In this document: in pieces, positions 5,466-6,187 of the stretch | How positions within the stretch are numbered: the first letter of the stretch is position 1 | Layout of the letters: every line of letters starts with the position of its first letter | Assembly: GCA_964638245.1 (NCBI GenBank) | Contig: CAZWZG010000170.1 | Location: forward strand, 1 to 6,187 | Direction: 5' to 3' | From: CAZWZG01 sp964638245 | GTDB lineage: Bacteria > Pseudomonadota > Alphaproteobacteria > Rhodobacterales > Rhodobacteraceae | DNA: 6,187 nt | Made by a program: the position numbers and the translations under genes | Notes under the pieces: model-generated | What the model was told of the DNA's origin: nothing | What the model saw: the letters and a program-made list of their open reading frames with translations, nothing else | The model's database searches: none

Positions 5466-6187
5466 TCATGGGCCTTCGCGCCCCCAGGCTTGATGCACGA
5501 GACCGGCGATTTCATCGTTAACCGCGTTCAGAGAGGTGATCGCGCGGTCATAGGTCGACCGCACGAACTGCGCCCGCTCGACCTCGTAAAGCGTCTGCTT
5601 GGTGATCCCGGCATCCGAGATCGCCGTCGATTTCACCATCTGCGCTTCGAGCATCTGGTTTGGGAACATCGCCTGCAGGAAGCCGACCATCTGCTTTTGC
5701 GGCCCATCGGTGGGTTCGAACCGCGTGACGAGATAGCGAAACCATTTGAGCCGCATCTCGGCCCCGGCTTCGCGGATGGTGCGCAGGATACCGCCCAGCA
5801 TCAGGAGGAACTGGCTCATCGACATCACGTCGAGCATCTGGGGATGTACGGTGATCAGCACCGAACTCGAGGCTGTCAGCGCGGTTAGAGTCAGATATCC
5901 GAGCTGGGGCGGGCAATCGATCACCACCACATCGTAGCGGTCTTCGACCTCTTCCAGCGCTTTCGAGATGCGCGTGAAGAAGGCGCGGCCTTCAGAGGGG
6001 TCGCGACTGGTGAGGGCCACCGGCGTGTCGTACTCGTATTCCTGCAGATCGAGGCTGGCCGGAACGATATCGAGGTTCGGGAAGTTCGTGGGCCGGATCA
6101 CGGCGCTTATCGGCTGGCGCTCCGCGTCATAGCGCAGAGTCTCGTAAAGCGAGGAAACAGAGTCTAATTCAGGCTGAATCCCGTGCA
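5466..6187 (-). CDS. repA: Plasmid partition ATPase RepA (ParA family), N-terminus outside the window
   Basis: ParA-type ATPase that drives segregation with RepB and, with it, represses the repABC promoter. 239 C-terminal residues are visible of an expected 400 or so. The frame is open to the window edge and begins HGIQPELDSVSSLYETLRYD, a conserved stretch after Walker A. The Walker A box and N-terminal helix-turn-helix therefore lie beyond the edge. Walker B is present as YDVVVIDCPPQLG (visible residues about 84-96), with the DCPP signature of ParA proteins. HPQMLDVMSMSQF (about 114-126) and the helical C-terminal region through LYEVERAQFVRSTYDRAITS are typical of RepA. The GTG at 6101 is internal and should not be taken as the start. 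Stop TGA at 5468-5466 directly abuts the 19-bp repeats. Confidence 0.95.
   Translation of the reverse strand, partial: HGIQPELDSVSSLYETLRYDAERQPISAVIRPTNFPNLDIVPASLDLQEYEYDTPVALTSRDPSEGRAFFTRISKALEEVEDRYDVVVIDCPPQLGYLTLTALTASSSVLITVHPQMLDVMSMSQFLLMLGGILRTIREAGAEMRLKWFRYLVTRFEPTDGPQKQMVGFLQAMFPNQMLEAQMVKSTAISDAGITKQTLYEVERAQFVRSTYDRAITSLNAVNDEIAGLVHQAWGREGP

Noticed and set aside
4421..5521. Long plus-strand frame of 366 codons
   Set aside because: Shadow of repB on the opposite strand, with no protein family features.
5517..5532. parS-like sequence GTTAACCGCGTTCAGA in the 3' end of repA
   Set aside because: Only six of the eight fixed positions of the RepABC parS palindrome match, and it is single-copy within coding sequence.

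Overview
The window looks like the replication and partition region of a plasmid or chromid from a high-GC alphaproteobacterium, most likely Rhodobacterales. The evidence is a repA-repB-repC operon on the minus strand, with alphaproteobacterial RepABC signatures in all three proteins and a small antisense-RNA locus in the repB-repC spacer. The taxon is inferred from protein style and composition. The window also holds two 100-base runs of N, so it is a scaffold rather than continuous sequence.

Layout, read in the direction of transcription (right to left, minus strand). repA (ParA-type ATPase, 5' end outside the window) is followed by a 73-base spacer holding two exact 19-bp direct repeats. 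Next come repB (ParB-type centromere-binding protein) and a 164-base spacer, which contains a plus-strand antisense RNA with its own promoter and terminator and several leader hairpins, one of which covers the repC ribosome binding site. repC (replication initiator) follows; the probable oriV is an AT-rich stretch inside it with a near-consensus DnaA box. Its last codons are lost in the second N gap. Beyond that gap lies the C-terminal two thirds of a DUF4143-type ATPase, then an ArdC-like antirestriction/metallopeptidase gene with good start signals, interrupted by the first N gap. A 10-bp tandem duplication near the end of this gene shifts its reading frame. The left 840 bases have lower GC and no gene I can support.

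How the parts work together. RepA and RepB segregate the replicon and RepA represses the operon; RepC initiates replication and sets copy number; the antisense RNA tunes RepC output. The ArdC-like protein is an accessory trait that typically protects incoming single-stranded plasmid DNA from host restriction. The ATPase has no established role.

I do not see an entirely new system. The observations most worth checking are the duplication frameshift in the ArdC-like gene, the complete antisense-RNA/leader architecture before repC, the 19-bp repeats between repA and repB that do not fit the usual RepABC parS palindrome, and the oriV-like segment inside repC.
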